A DNA stretch of 25,631 nucleotides, taken from the NCBI GenBank assembly GCA_002391385.1, contig DGEY01000009.1, positions 1-25,631 of the forward strand, given 5' to 3'. The position numbers and the translations under genes were made by a program. Below the pieces are notes generated by a model. It ran no database searches. It saw only the letters and a list, made by a program, of their open reading frames with translations, and had not been told where the DNA came from. Position 1 is the first letter of the stretch, and every line of letters begins with the position of its first letter. Positions 14,856-22,547 of the stretch are shown here, piece after piece. This stretch comes from Firmicutes bacterium UBA3914 (GTDB taxonomy: Bacteria; Bacillota; Limnochordia; Darwinibacteriales; Darwinibacteriaceae).

Positions 14856-15536
14856 ATGTTGCGGAGGAAACTTGGGGGATTGGCCCTCATGGCGGCGCTG
14901 CTCCTGCTCACGGGCTGCAGCGGGGAGTTGGTGTTGGACTTGTACGTGCAGGACGTTTTGGATGTGGTCAGGGGCGAGGAGGAGTATCTCTTTACCACCG
15001 CCACGGTTGTTATGGAACTGCCCAGCGATGAGTACGCTCAGCAGCTGCAGGGGCTGCTTGCGGGCAGCTTCCGGGGGGCGAAAAACTTCCGCAAGGGAAG
15101 CGGCGGCGGGTATTTTTCCCGCTTCCTCATGGATGTGCAGGTACCCGTGATCCTCTATGATCCTTCCCCCAGCCTGCAGTGGGGCGAAGATCTTTTAGCC
15201 CTCTCGCTTCTGCCCAGGGAGGAGGGGCTGGCGGCCTTTGGGCTGATGCTCAACACCGCGGGGATTGAGGGTCTGTTTAAATCCCTGAGCGATGAGACCT
15301 TCCTGTTCCTGGACAGCGATGATCTCAGCTTCACGCTGCGGATTATCAACGATCTAAGGCAGCCTGTGTCCATCTACCTCCAGGGTGTCTACGCCAACGG
15401 CCGGCCGCTGCCTTACGCCGAGGTTCTGACCTTGGAGAGGCGGGAAGCTGTGGAGATCAAGCCCAGTGACGTGTCGAGAGATTACGCCTACCAGCAGGGG
15501 GCGGTCCTGCTGGGGGCGCTGCAGCCAGTGGACTAA
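14856..15536 (+). CDS. Lipoprotein of unknown function, second tandem paralogue
   Basis: This 226-residue predicted lipoprotein is clearly homologous to the preceding one over its whole length. It shares LLLLTGC plus the lipobox, GEL..DLYVQDVLDVVRGEEEYLFTTAT, the VQVPVILYD strand, EEGLAAFGLMLN, YLQGVYANGRP and the C-terminal SRDYAY...LLGALQPVD. Roughly half of the positions agree by eye. ATG 14856 follows CAGGGAGG; a longer in-frame start at 14667 has no signal peptide and is rejected. The two copies probably arose by tandem duplication including the downstream terminator. The function is unknown. Confidence 0.8.
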   Translation: MLRRKLGGLALMAALLLLTGCSGELVLDLYVQDVLDVVRGEEEYLFTTATVVMELPSDEYAQQLQGLLAGSFRGAKNFRKGSGGGYFSRFLMDVQVPVILYDPSPSLQWGEDLLALSLLPREEGLAAFGLMLNTAGIEGLFKSLSDETFLFLDSDDLSFTLRIINDLRQPVSIYLQGVYANGRPLPYAEVLTLERREAVEIKPSDVSRDYAYQQGAVLLGALQPVD

Positions 15537-15544
15537 GAACGCTC

Positions 15545-15570
15545 AAGGCCGGGGGGAGGTCCCGGCCTTT
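15545..15570 (+). terminator. Terminator after second lipoprotein gene
   Basis: AAGGCCGGG (15545-15553) pairs with CCCGGCCTT (15561-15569) around a 7-nt loop; the descending arm ends in TTT. CCATGCCCGG (15572-15581) follows, as it does after the paralogue's terminator. Confidence 0.7.
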
Positions 15571-15652
15571 ACCATGCCCGGGAAGTGCAGGATCGCCCGG
15601 GGGATTGGAGAATAGGAGAACAGGCAGCATTTCACTGAAGCGAGGACGGACC

Positions 15653-17047
15653 ATGGCAAACAAGAGCAGAATGATCCCCTTAACTGAAGGAAGCATCTTA
15701 GCAGGTCTTACGAAACTGGCCATGCCCATTATCGCCACCTCCTTTGTGCAGATGGCCTACAGCCTCATCGACATGGTCTGGGTGGGCAGGCTGGGCAGCG
15801 GAGCGGTGGCCGCGGTGGGCACCTCCGGGTTTTTCACCTGGCTGGCCAACGCCTTCATCATCATCCCCCGCATCGGTGCCGAGGTGGGGGTGGCCCAGGC
15901 CATGGGGCGGCAGGACAGGGAAGGCGTGGCCAAAGCCATCGGCCACAGCCTGCAGCTCATCGTGGCACTGAGCCTGATCTATGCCGCTGGCCTTTTTGCC
16001 CTCCGGGAGCCGCTTTTAGGCTTTTACCGCCTGGGGGAGGAGATCCAGGGCATGGCCAGCACCTATCTGGCCATTATCTGCTTGGGGATGGTCTTTTTCG
16101 CCACCAAGCCCATCTTTACCGGGATATTCAACGGGGCGGGGGACAGCACCACCCCGTTCCGCATCACTGCCGTGGGGCTGGTGGCCAACATTATCCTTGA
16201 TCCCCTGCTCATTTTTGGCCTGGGACCCCTGCCCCGGCTGGAAGTAGCAGGGGCCGCCTGGGCCACGGTGATCGCGCAGCTGCTGGCCTTCTCCGTGTTT
16301 ATCTGGGAAGCCCGCCGGCGCCCGGAGCTCTTTGCCGGGCTGAAGCTGTGGGCCAGGCCCGACTGGGGCTATATGCGGGGTATGTTCAAAATGGGCCTGC
16401 CCATGTCCCTGCAGAGCGCCCTGTTCACCTTAATCTCCATGGGCATCGCCCGCATCATCTCCGCCTGGGGTCCTGTGGCCATAGCCGTCCAGAGGGTGGG
16501 GTCCCAAATCGAGTCCATCTCCTGGATGACCGCGGGCGGGTTTCAATCGGCCATGAGCGCCTTCACCGGCCAGAACTACGGCGCCCGGCGGGGGCAGAGG
16601 GTCTACCGCGGCTACTTTGTGGGTTTAGGCATCGTTTCCGCCATCGGCTTGGTTGCCACTGGGGCCCTGGTCTTCGCCGCCCGGCCCTTGATCTCCATTT
16701 TCCTCCATGAGCCGGAGGCCATAGCCCTGGGCACCGCCTACCTGCGCATTATCGGGGTGTCCCAGCTCCCCCAAGCGGTGGAGATTCTCACCGCGGGGGC
16801 CTTTATCGGGCTGGGTAAAACGGGGCCCCCATCCCTGGTGGGCATCGGCCTCAACGCCCTGCGCATCCCCGGGGCTCTGCTCCTTTCCCAAACGGCCTTG
16901 GGGCTGGATGGCGTGTGGTGGACCATCAGTGTTTCCAGCATCCTCAAGGGAGTTATCTTGTGCCTTTGGTATCTATACTTCATGAACAGCGATAGTGAGA
17001 TGCAGAGTTTGCGTGCGGACAGCACTGGCGAGGAGGTAATTGCGTGA
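15653..17047 (+). CDS. MATE family multidrug/metabolite efflux transporter
   Basis: This 464-residue transporter of the multi-antimicrobial extrusion family normally has twelve membrane helices and is driven by Na+ or H+. The N-terminal half begins ILAGLTKLAMPIIATSFVQMAYSLIDMVWVGRLGSGAVAAVG, the classic MATE helix 1-2 region with its conserved proline. The second repeat contains GLPMSLQSALFTL and GFQSAMSAFTGQNYGA. ATG 15653 is preferred over the TTG at 15605, which would add 16 basic residues; GAGG lies eight bases upstream. Its last codon overlaps the gamma-glutamyltransferase start (GTGA), so the two are translationally coupled. The exported compound is unknown. Confidence 0.93.
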   Translation: MANKSRMIPLTEGSILAGLTKLAMPIIATSFVQMAYSLIDMVWVGRLGSGAVAAVGTSGFFTWLANAFIIIPRIGAEVGVAQAMGRQDREGVAKAIGHSLQLIVALSLIYAAGLFALREPLLGFYRLGEEIQGMASTYLAIICLGMVFFATKPIFTGIFNGAGDSTTPFRITAVGLVANIILDPLLIFGLGPLPRLEVAGAAWATVIAQLLAFSVFIWEARRRPELFAGLKLWARPDWGYMRGMFKMGLPMSLQSALFTLISMGIARIISAWGPVAIAVQRVGSQIESISWMTAGGFQSAMSAFTGQNYGARRGQRVYRGYFVGLGIVSAIGLVATGALVFAARPLISIFLHEPEAIALGTAYLRIIGVSQLPQAVEILTAGAFIGLGKTGPPSLVGIGLNALRIPGALLLSQTALGLDGVWWTISVSSILKGVILCLWYLYFMNSDSEMQSLRADSTGEEVIA

Positions 17048-18660
17048 GTTTGAACTTCAGCGGGTTGGATGTTTCCTACCCTACCCATAGGTACCCGGTC
17101 TTCGGCGCCAAGGGGATGGTGGCCACCTCAAACGCCCTTGCGGCCCAGGCTGGGCTGGATCTGCTTAAGCAGGGGGGCAATGCTGTGGATGCTGCCCTGG
17201 CGGCAGCGGCTTGTCTCACCGTGTGTGAGCCCACCGCCAACGGTATCGGCGGAGATGCCTTTGCGCTTGTGGCCTGGCAGGGTAAGCTTTACGGGCTCAA
17301 CGCCAGCGGCCCCGCGCCCCGGGGCATCAGCTTGGAGGCCCTTAAGAAGCAGGGGTACACCGAGATCCCCCGCTACGGCTTTGTGCCCGTGAATGTGCCG
17401 GGGGCGCCGGCCGCCTGGGCGGCCTTGGCGGAGCGCTTCGGACGGCTTCCCTTAAGCCAGGTCTTTGCTCCGGCGGTGGAGTACGCGGAACAGGGCTACC
17501 CCGTTTCGTCCATCCTGAGCCGCCAGTGGAACCGGGCCTGGGAGATCTACAAACAGAACCTCAAGGGAGAAGAGTTTCGGGCCTGGTTCAGCACCTTTGC
17601 CCCCGGAGGACGGGCGCCCCGGGCCGGGGAGCTGGTGCGCCTGCCGGATCACGCCAGGACCCTGCGCCTCATTGCCGAAACCAACGGGGAGGCTTTCTAC
17701 CGCGGTGAGCTGGCGGAAAAAATCGATGCCTTTTCCAGGCAGCACGGCGGTTATCTCAGGGCAGAGGATTTAGCCGCCTTCAAGCCGGAATGGGTGGAGC
17801 CCATCGGCACCAAATTCGGCCCGGTGGAAGTCTGGGAGATCCCCCCCAACGGCCAGGGCATTGTGGCCCTCATGGCCCTCAATATCCTGCGGGGTTTTGA
17901 CTTGGGACCGGAAGAGAAGCTGACTGCCCGGGCTTACCATCTGCAGATCGAGGCTTTGAAACTGGCCTTTGCCGAGGCCCAGCGCTCCGTGACCGATCCC
18001 CGGCACATGCAGGTTTCCCCTGAGTACCTGCTCTCCGAGGACTGGGCCCGGGAAAAGCGCCAGCTGATTCAGGAAAAGGCCCTGCTGCCGCCGCCTTCTC
18101 CAGAGGTTAAGGGCGGCACAGTCTACCTGTGCGCCGCGGATGGTGAGGGCAACATGGTTTCCCTGATCCAGAGCAACTACATGGGCTTTGGTTCAGGCCT
18201 GGTGGTCCCGGGCACAGGCATTGCCCTGCACAACAGGGGGCACAACTTCTCCTTCGATCCCCAGCACATCAACTGCTTGGCCCCGGGGAAACGGCCTTAC
18301 CACACCATTATTCCAGGCTTTCTCACCGCGGCAGGAAAACCCCTGGGCCCCTTTGGGGTCATGGGAGGCTTCATGCAGCCCCAGGGCCATGTGCAGGTGG
18401 TGCTCAATCTCGTGCGCTTCGGGCACAACCCCCAGGCTGCGTTGGATGCTCCCCGCTTCCAGTGGATCCGAGGCAACAAAGTGCACCTGGAAAAGACGGT
18501 GCCCCAAGAAGTTGTGGAGGAGCTGGCCGCTTTGGGCCACGAGGTCACCGTAACCGAGGAAAACACCGGCTACGGCCGGGGCCAGATCATATTGCGGGCA
18601 GGGGATGTGCTCCTTGGCGGCACAGAGAGCCGTGTGGACGGAACGGTGGCGGTGTGGTAG
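17044..18660 (+). CDS. ggt: Gamma-glutamyltransferase family protein, YwrD-like
   Basis: This is a 538-residue Ntn-hydrolase of the gamma-glutamyltransferase/cephalosporin acylase family. Such enzymes self-cleave before a threonine that then serves as nucleophile. Here the candidate is Thr359 in GGTVYLCAADGEGNMVSLIQSN. Other family blocks are GMVATSNALAAQAGLDLLKQGGNAVDAALAAAACL (residues 25-59) and GIGGDAFALV, plus a C-terminal MGGFMQPQGHVQVVLNL. There is no signal peptide, so it acts in the cytoplasm, as expected for YwrD-type members. The GTG start overlaps the MATE stop by four bases. It likely cleaves gamma-glutamyl bonds; whether it uses glutathione is not evident. Confidence 0.92.
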   Translation: MSLNFSGLDVSYPTHRYPVFGAKGMVATSNALAAQAGLDLLKQGGNAVDAALAAAACLTVCEPTANGIGGDAFALVAWQGKLYGLNASGPAPRGISLEALKKQGYTEIPRYGFVPVNVPGAPAAWAALAERFGRLPLSQVFAPAVEYAEQGYPVSSILSRQWNRAWEIYKQNLKGEEFRAWFSTFAPGGRAPRAGELVRLPDHARTLRLIAETNGEAFYRGELAEKIDAFSRQHGGYLRAEDLAAFKPEWVEPIGTKFGPVEVWEIPPNGQGIVALMALNILRGFDLGPEEKLTARAYHLQIEALKLAFAEAQRSVTDPRHMQVSPEYLLSEDWAREKRQLIQEKALLPPPSPEVKGGTVYLCAADGEGNMVSLIQSNYMGFGSGLVVPGTGIALHNRGHNFSFDPQHINCLAPGKRPYHTIIPGFLTAAGKPLGPFGVMGGFMQPQGHVQVVLNLVRFGHNPQAALDAPRFQWIRGNKVHLEKTVPQEVVEELAALGHEVTVTEENTGYGRGQIILRAGDVLLGGTESRVDGTVAVW

Positions 18661-18685
18661 GATCGACGCAGAAGGAGCAATGCCC

Positions 18686-19831
18686 ATGATTTACCTGGAC
18701 CAGGCGGCCACATCTTTCCCCAAACCAGGGGAAGTGGTGGAGGCGGTAGTTAGGGCCCTGCGCAGCGCGGGCAGCAGCGCGCGGGGAGGTCATGAGCTGA
18801 GCCTGGCGGCGAGCAGGTTGGTTTTCCAGGCCAGGCTCACCGCCGCGGAGTTTTTCGGCGCGGCTGATCCCAGCCGCATAGCCTTCACCGCCAACGCCAC
18901 TGAGAGTCTAAACCTAGCCCTCTTTGGGCTTTTGGAACCTGGCGATCATGTGATCACCACAGCCCAGGAGCACAACTCGGTGCTCAGGCCCCTCTTTCTT
19001 TTGGAGCGCCGCGGGGTGGATCTCACCATCGTGCCGGTGGACCGCCGGGGCGTGGTTGATCTGGACCAGTTGAAGATCTCGCTCCGGCCCGGGACCAAGG
19101 CGGTGGTGGTTACCCACGGGTCCAACCTCACCGGCAATCTCTTGGATCTTGACCACGTCATGGGTTTCTGCCGGGAGCATGAACTGATTTTGATCCTGGA
19201 TGCGGCCCAGACGGCGGGCTGGTATCCCTACAACTTAACTCGCCAGCCCATCGATGTGCTCTGTTTTACAGGTCATAAGGCCCTCTACGGGCCCCAGGGC
19301 ACAGGGGGCATCTATATCCGGCCGGGGCTCCAGCTCAAGCCCTTAAAGGTGGGGGGCAGCGGCACCCAGACCTTTGCCCGGGAACATCCCCGGGAGATGC
19401 CGGAGGCTTTGGAAGCGGGGACGCTGAACACCCCGGGGATCGCTGGCCTCGCGGCAGGGATTGCCTGGGTGCAGTCGCTCGGTTTAGAAAGGATCCGGCA
19501 GAGGGAAGCCCAGCTCACCCGCTATTTTCACCAGCGGGTGCAGGAGATTCCCGGGGTGGAGCTTTACGGCGATTTTTCCGCACCGGAGCGCCTGCCCATT
19601 GTGACCTTGAACCTCCCGGGGCTTGAGGCCAGCTTGGTGAGCGGGCTCTTGGCCCAGGAGGGCATCTGCACCCGCTCCGGGGGGCACTGCGCTCCCCTGC
19701 TCCACAGGGCCCTGGGCACCGAGGAGCGGGGCGCGGTGCGCTTCAGTTTTTCCCATGTCAATACCGAAGCAGAGATAGATGTAGCGGTGGAAGCCCTGCA
19801 GAGGATTGCGCAGGAGTACGGAGGTCAGTAG
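18686..19831 (+). CDS. Cysteine desulfurase family protein (NifS/CsdB-like)
   Basis: This 381-residue PLP enzyme of aminotransferase class V belongs to the cysteine desulfurase/selenocysteine lyase group. It releases sulfur or selenium from cysteine or selenocysteine as an enzyme-bound per(seleno)sulfide. The N-terminus IYLDQAATSFPKP is diagnostic. The PLP lysine is K198 (FTGHKALYGPQG) and the catalytic cysteine C335 (TRSGGHCAPLLH). Two ATGs are available: AAGGAG is only two bases from the one at 18680 but eight from 18686, so the latter is chosen. It lies one base before the DUF3343 gene and ahead of selD and yedF, so delivery of selenium is the likely job. Confidence 0.92.
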   Translation: MIYLDQAATSFPKPGEVVEAVVRALRSAGSSARGGHELSLAASRLVFQARLTAAEFFGAADPSRIAFTANATESLNLALFGLLEPGDHVITTAQEHNSVLRPLFLLERRGVDLTIVPVDRRGVVDLDQLKISLRPGTKAVVVTHGSNLTGNLLDLDHVMGFCREHELILILDAAQTAGWYPYNLTRQPIDVLCFTGHKALYGPQGTGGIYIRPGLQLKPLKVGGSGTQTFAREHPREMPEALEAGTLNTPGIAGLAAGIAWVQSLGLERIRQREAQLTRYFHQRVQEIPGVELYGDFSAPERLPIVTLNLPGLEASLVSGLLAQEGICTRSGGHCAPLLHRALGTEERGAVRFSFSHVNTEAEIDVAVEALQRIAQEYGGQ

Positions 19832-19832
19832 T

Positions 19833-20066
19833 GTGGGTAAAAGGCGGCAGGTTGTGATTACATTCCAGACTACAACCCAAGCCATGGCCTGGGAACGGGC
19901 CTGCAAGCAGGAGGGCCTGCCTGGCCGGTTGATCCCCATGCCGGCTGTGATCAGCGCCCACTGCGGTTTGGCCTGGCTGGCCGAACCGGAGGACCGGGAG
20001 CTCCTCCTGGAGAAGGCCCAGGAGTTGGCTTTGCGTTACGATCAGGTTGTGGAACTAGAGAGGTGA
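19833..20066 (+). CDS. DUF3343 putative Se/S carrier protein
   Basis: This is a 77-residue small protein of the DUF3343 family, annotated elsewhere as Se/S carrier-like. The pattern VVITFQTTTQAMAWERACKQ, GRLIPMP, then SAHCGLAW with Cys44 matches the family; that cysteine is the likely carrier site for persulfide or selenide. Start GTG 19833 has GGAGG about eight bases upstream; an upstream TTG would overlap the desulfurase. It sits directly between the desulfurase (1-base gap) and selD (5-base gap), which supports a role in passing selenium from one to the other. The carrier chemistry is inferred. Confidence 0.85.
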   Translation: MGKRRQVVITFQTTTQAMAWERACKQEGLPGRLIPMPAVISAHCGLAWLAEPEDRELLLEKAQELALRYDQVVELER

Positions 20067-20071
20067 GGACC

Positions 20072-21097
20072 GTGGCGGAAAAATTAGTGTTCTGCGCCGG
20101 CGGAGGCTGAACGGCGAAAATGGGACCGGAGGTCCTGGCGAGTATCCTGGCGGGGCTGCCGAAGGTGGAGGACCCTGATTTCCTGGTGGGTTTCGACAAG
20201 TCGGACGATGCCGCGGTGTACCGGCTCAGCGCCGATTTGGCCCTGGTGCACACCTTGGACTTCTTTCCGCCCATGGTGGATGACCCTTACCTCTTCGGCC
20301 AGATCGCCGCGGCCAACGCCCTCAGCGATATCTGGGCCATGGGGGGAGAGCCCAAGACGGCGTTGAACATTGTCTGCTTCCCGGAAAAGATGGACCTGGA
20401 GATCCTAAGCCGCATCCTCCAGGGGGGCAGTGAAAAGGTCTTGGAGGCCGGAGCTGTCCTCGCGGGCGGCCACAGTATAGAGGATCAGGATGTGAAATAC
20501 GGGTTGTCGGTGACGGGTATCGTCCATCCCGACAGGATCTACACCAACAGGGGCTGCCAGGTGGGCGACCTGCTCATTTTGACTAAGCCCCTGGGTGTGG
20601 GCATTATCTGTGCCGCGGGCCGGGTGGGGGAAGCTTCGCCGGAAGCCATGGAGCAGGCGGTGGCGTCCATGGCTATGTTGAACAAATACGCGGCGGAGGT
20701 GATCAAAAAATACCCGGTGCATGCCTGCACCGATGTGACCGGGTTTGGCTTTCTGGGCCATCTCCATGAAATGCTGGGCGGGGAGCGCCATGCGGTGATC
20801 TTCAGCACTGAAGTGCCGGTGATCCCTGAGGCGCTGGCCTACGCCGATGAGTTTTTGATCACCGGCGCCGCGCAGCGCAACCGTAACTTCTTGGAGGACC
20901 ATGTCCACTTCGGCCCGGATGTCCCCTTCAGCCGGGAAGAAGTGCTCTTCGATCCCCAAACTTCCGGGGGCCTCTTGGTGAGCGTGCCCAGGGCCGCGGC
21001 CCAGGATTTGGTGGCGGAGCTGAAGGGCGCGGGTTTACCTGCCGCCGTTGTTGGGGAGATTGTGGACCGGGATGTAAAGGAGATTGTGGTGCGATGA
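20072..21097 (+). CDS. selD: Selenophosphate synthetase, a selenoprotein with Sec at residue 13
   Basis: SelD makes selenophosphate from selenide and ATP, the selenium donor for selenocysteine and selenouridine. An ATG-based reading from 20120 lacks the catalytic N-terminus. The same frame continues upstream to GTG 20072: [12 protein letters not shown], then TGA (20108-20110), then [17 protein letters not shown]. This aligns with the family's GG-(C/U)-x-A-K-x-G-P active site, so the TGA is read as selenocysteine (residue 13), and the catalytic Lys follows at 16. GAGAGGTGAGG precedes the GTG. The rest is standard ([63 protein letters not shown]). The full length of 341 residues is normal. It overlaps yedF by four bases. 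Confidence 0.93.
20108..20137 (+). promoter_or_regulatory. Sec TGA codon with SECIS-like hairpin
   Basis: The TGA at 20108-20110 is followed ten bases later by a hairpin: GGACC (20123-20127) pairs with GGTCC (20131-20135) around a GGA loop, and two G-U pairs extend the base (20121-20137). The apical loop lies 18-20 bases past the TGA, where bacterial SECIS elements recognised by SelB place their G-containing loop. It lies entirely inside the coding sequence, as expected for bacteria. Confidence 0.75.
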
Positions 21098-21696
21098 AAA
21101 AGACCATAGATGCCACGGGCCTGCGCTGCCCCCTGCCTGTTTTGGAGGCCAAAAGGGCTTTAAAGGATCTGGAAGCGGGTACGCTGGAAGTGATCGTGGA
21201 TAACACCATAGCGGTGCAGAATTTAGAGAAGATGGCCAGGCAGCTGGGGCTGGGCTATGAAGTGCGAAGCTATGGCCCCGATCGGCACGCCATCTTGATC
21301 GCTGTTGAAGGGGGAGCTGCGCCCAGGGAAGGGGAAGCCCAGCCGCAGAGGCCCTCTGCCGGGCCCACAGTTGTGGTGCTGGGCAGCGACCAGATGGGCA
21401 CAGGCGATTCGGAGCTGGGGCGAGTGCTCATGAAGTCCTTTATCTACGCCCTAACTGAGCTGGAAGAGCTTCCTGCCAAGGTGCTGCTCTACAACTCCGG
21501 CGTCAAACTGGCGGTGGAAGGGGCTGATACCCTCGGCGATCTGCGCAAACTGGCGGAGCGGGGGGTGGAGATCCTCAGCTGCGGCACCTGCCTCAACTTC
21601 TTTAACCTCACAGAGCAGCTTGGTGTGGGCGCTGTGACTAATATGTATGAGATTGTGCAGAGTCAAATGGCTGCTGGGCGCATTGTGCGGCCCTAG
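21094..21696 (+). CDS. yedF: Sulfurtransferase-like selenium metabolism protein YedF
   Basis: This is a 200-residue two-domain protein. Residues 1-72 form a TusA/SirA-like domain with the CPxP motif (TGLRCPLP, Cys12). Residues about 90-200 form a DsrE-like domain starting [29 protein letters not shown], with a second cysteine pair C163-x-x-C166 ([10 protein letters not shown]). This arrangement defines the YedF family, which co-occurs with selD and Sec synthesis. Its start ATGA overlaps the selD stop, so it is translationally coupled. It probably carries reduced selenium to or from SelD; the biochemical step is not established. Confidence 0.92.
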   Translation: MKKTIDATGLRCPLPVLEAKRALKDLEAGTLEVIVDNTIAVQNLEKMARQLGLGYEVRSYGPDRHAILIAVEGGAAPREGEAQPQRPSAGPTVVVLGSDQMGTGDSELGRVLMKSFIYALTELEELPAKVLLYNSGVKLAVEGADTLGDLRKLAERGVEILSCGTCLNFFNLTEQLGVGAVTNMYEIVQSQMAAGRIVRP

Positions 21697-21709
21697 AGAG
21701 GAGAAGCCC

Positions 21710-22513
21710 ATGAGGTACCACGGCTTGTTCCGGCCGGAGCACGATTTCGCCTATGCGGAGCGGGCGGTAAAGGCGGGTTTGGCCGGGTTTGAACTGTACG
21801 GCTGGGTTTCCCAGTTTCCGCGGGAACTTGTTGAGCGGTACAAGGAGAACATCAGGCGGATTAGGGAAGAACTGCAGGCAGGTTTGTCCGTGCATGCCCC
21901 CATCATCGACATTAACCTGGGCAGCATCAACCCGAAGATCAGGGCACTGTCCATGCAAGAGGTAAAGGAAAGTCTGGAGTTCGCCAGGGAGGTGGGGGCC
22001 ACGGCGGTGGTTGTCCACGCAGCGCCGGGCCTTCTGGCCATGCCGGAGGGGAAATGGTCCCGGGAAACCCAAACGCCCCAGATGCGAGGGGGGCTGGCTG
22101 AGCAGGAGGAGCTGACCATCCGGGCCCTTAAGGATCTGGCGGACTTCGCCCCGGATCTACTCATCTGCCTGGAGAACTTAGTTTTCCCCCACGAGATCTA
22201 CCGCAGCCCCCAGGAGCTGCAGGAGCTGGTGCGCAAGGTGAACCGTTCCAATGTGGGCATCACTTTGGATGTGGGGCATGCCGTGATCGCGGGGCACAAT
22301 CCCCTTGACTATGTGCACCTGCTCTTCGACGAGCTCTTCCACGTCCATCTCCACGACAACCACGGGGAAACCGATGAACACCTGCCCCTGGGCCAGGGTG
22401 TCATTGACTACGTGGGCCTGATCCAGACCTTGAAGCAGCTGGGCTACCAGGGGGCCATCACCTTGGAGTTTGACGTGGAGGATCCAGATCGGTTTGCTGA
22501 TTACCTGTATTAG
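21710..22513 (+). CDS. Xylose-isomerase-like TIM-barrel protein, first paralogue
   Basis: This 267-residue protein of the sugar phosphate isomerase/epimerase (AP endonuclease 2) superfamily carries a metal-binding TIM barrel. Ligand-type residues appear in order: HAPIIDINLGS, the Glu of CLENLVFPHE, TLDVGHAV (Asp/His), HVHLHDNHG and the C-terminal TLEFDVEDP Glu. MRYHGLFRPEHDFAYAERAVKAGLAGFEL is the first strand-helix unit. ATG 21710 follows GAGAGGAGAAG, 14 bases after yedF; an upstream in-frame start would overlap yedF and is rejected. The substrate cannot be assigned; isomerase, epimerase or endonuclease activities all occur in the superfamily. Confidence 0.87.
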   Translation: MRYHGLFRPEHDFAYAERAVKAGLAGFELYGWVSQFPRELVERYKENIRRIREELQAGLSVHAPIIDINLGSINPKIRALSMQEVKESLEFAREVGATAVVVHAAPGLLAMPEGKWSRETQTPQMRGGLAEQEELTIRALKDLADFAPDLLICLENLVFPHEIYRSPQELQELVRKVNRSNVGITLDVGHAVIAGHNPLDYVHLLFDELFHVHLHDNHGETDEHLPLGQGVIDYVGLIQTLKQLGYQGAITLEFDVEDPDRFADYLY

Positions 22514-22527
22514 TGCACGATCGTGCA
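22514..22527. promoter_or_regulatory. Perfect 14-bp palindrome between the two TIM-barrel genes
   Basis: TGCACGATCGTGCA is fully self-complementary with no loop, so it fits a dimeric-protein binding site better than an RNA hairpin. It begins immediately after the first TIM-barrel stop codon and lies 20 bases before the second start, just ahead of the AGGAAGGAG ribosome site. Confidence 0.4.
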
Positions 22528-22547
22528 TTCCTAGGAAGGAGTCATCT

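Noticed and set aside
20120..21097. selD starting at ATG 20120
   Set aside because: This start drops the catalytic Cys/Sec and Lys of the family. The frame continues upstream through a TGA that sits exactly at the selenocysteine position and starts at GTG 20072 with a good ribosome site.
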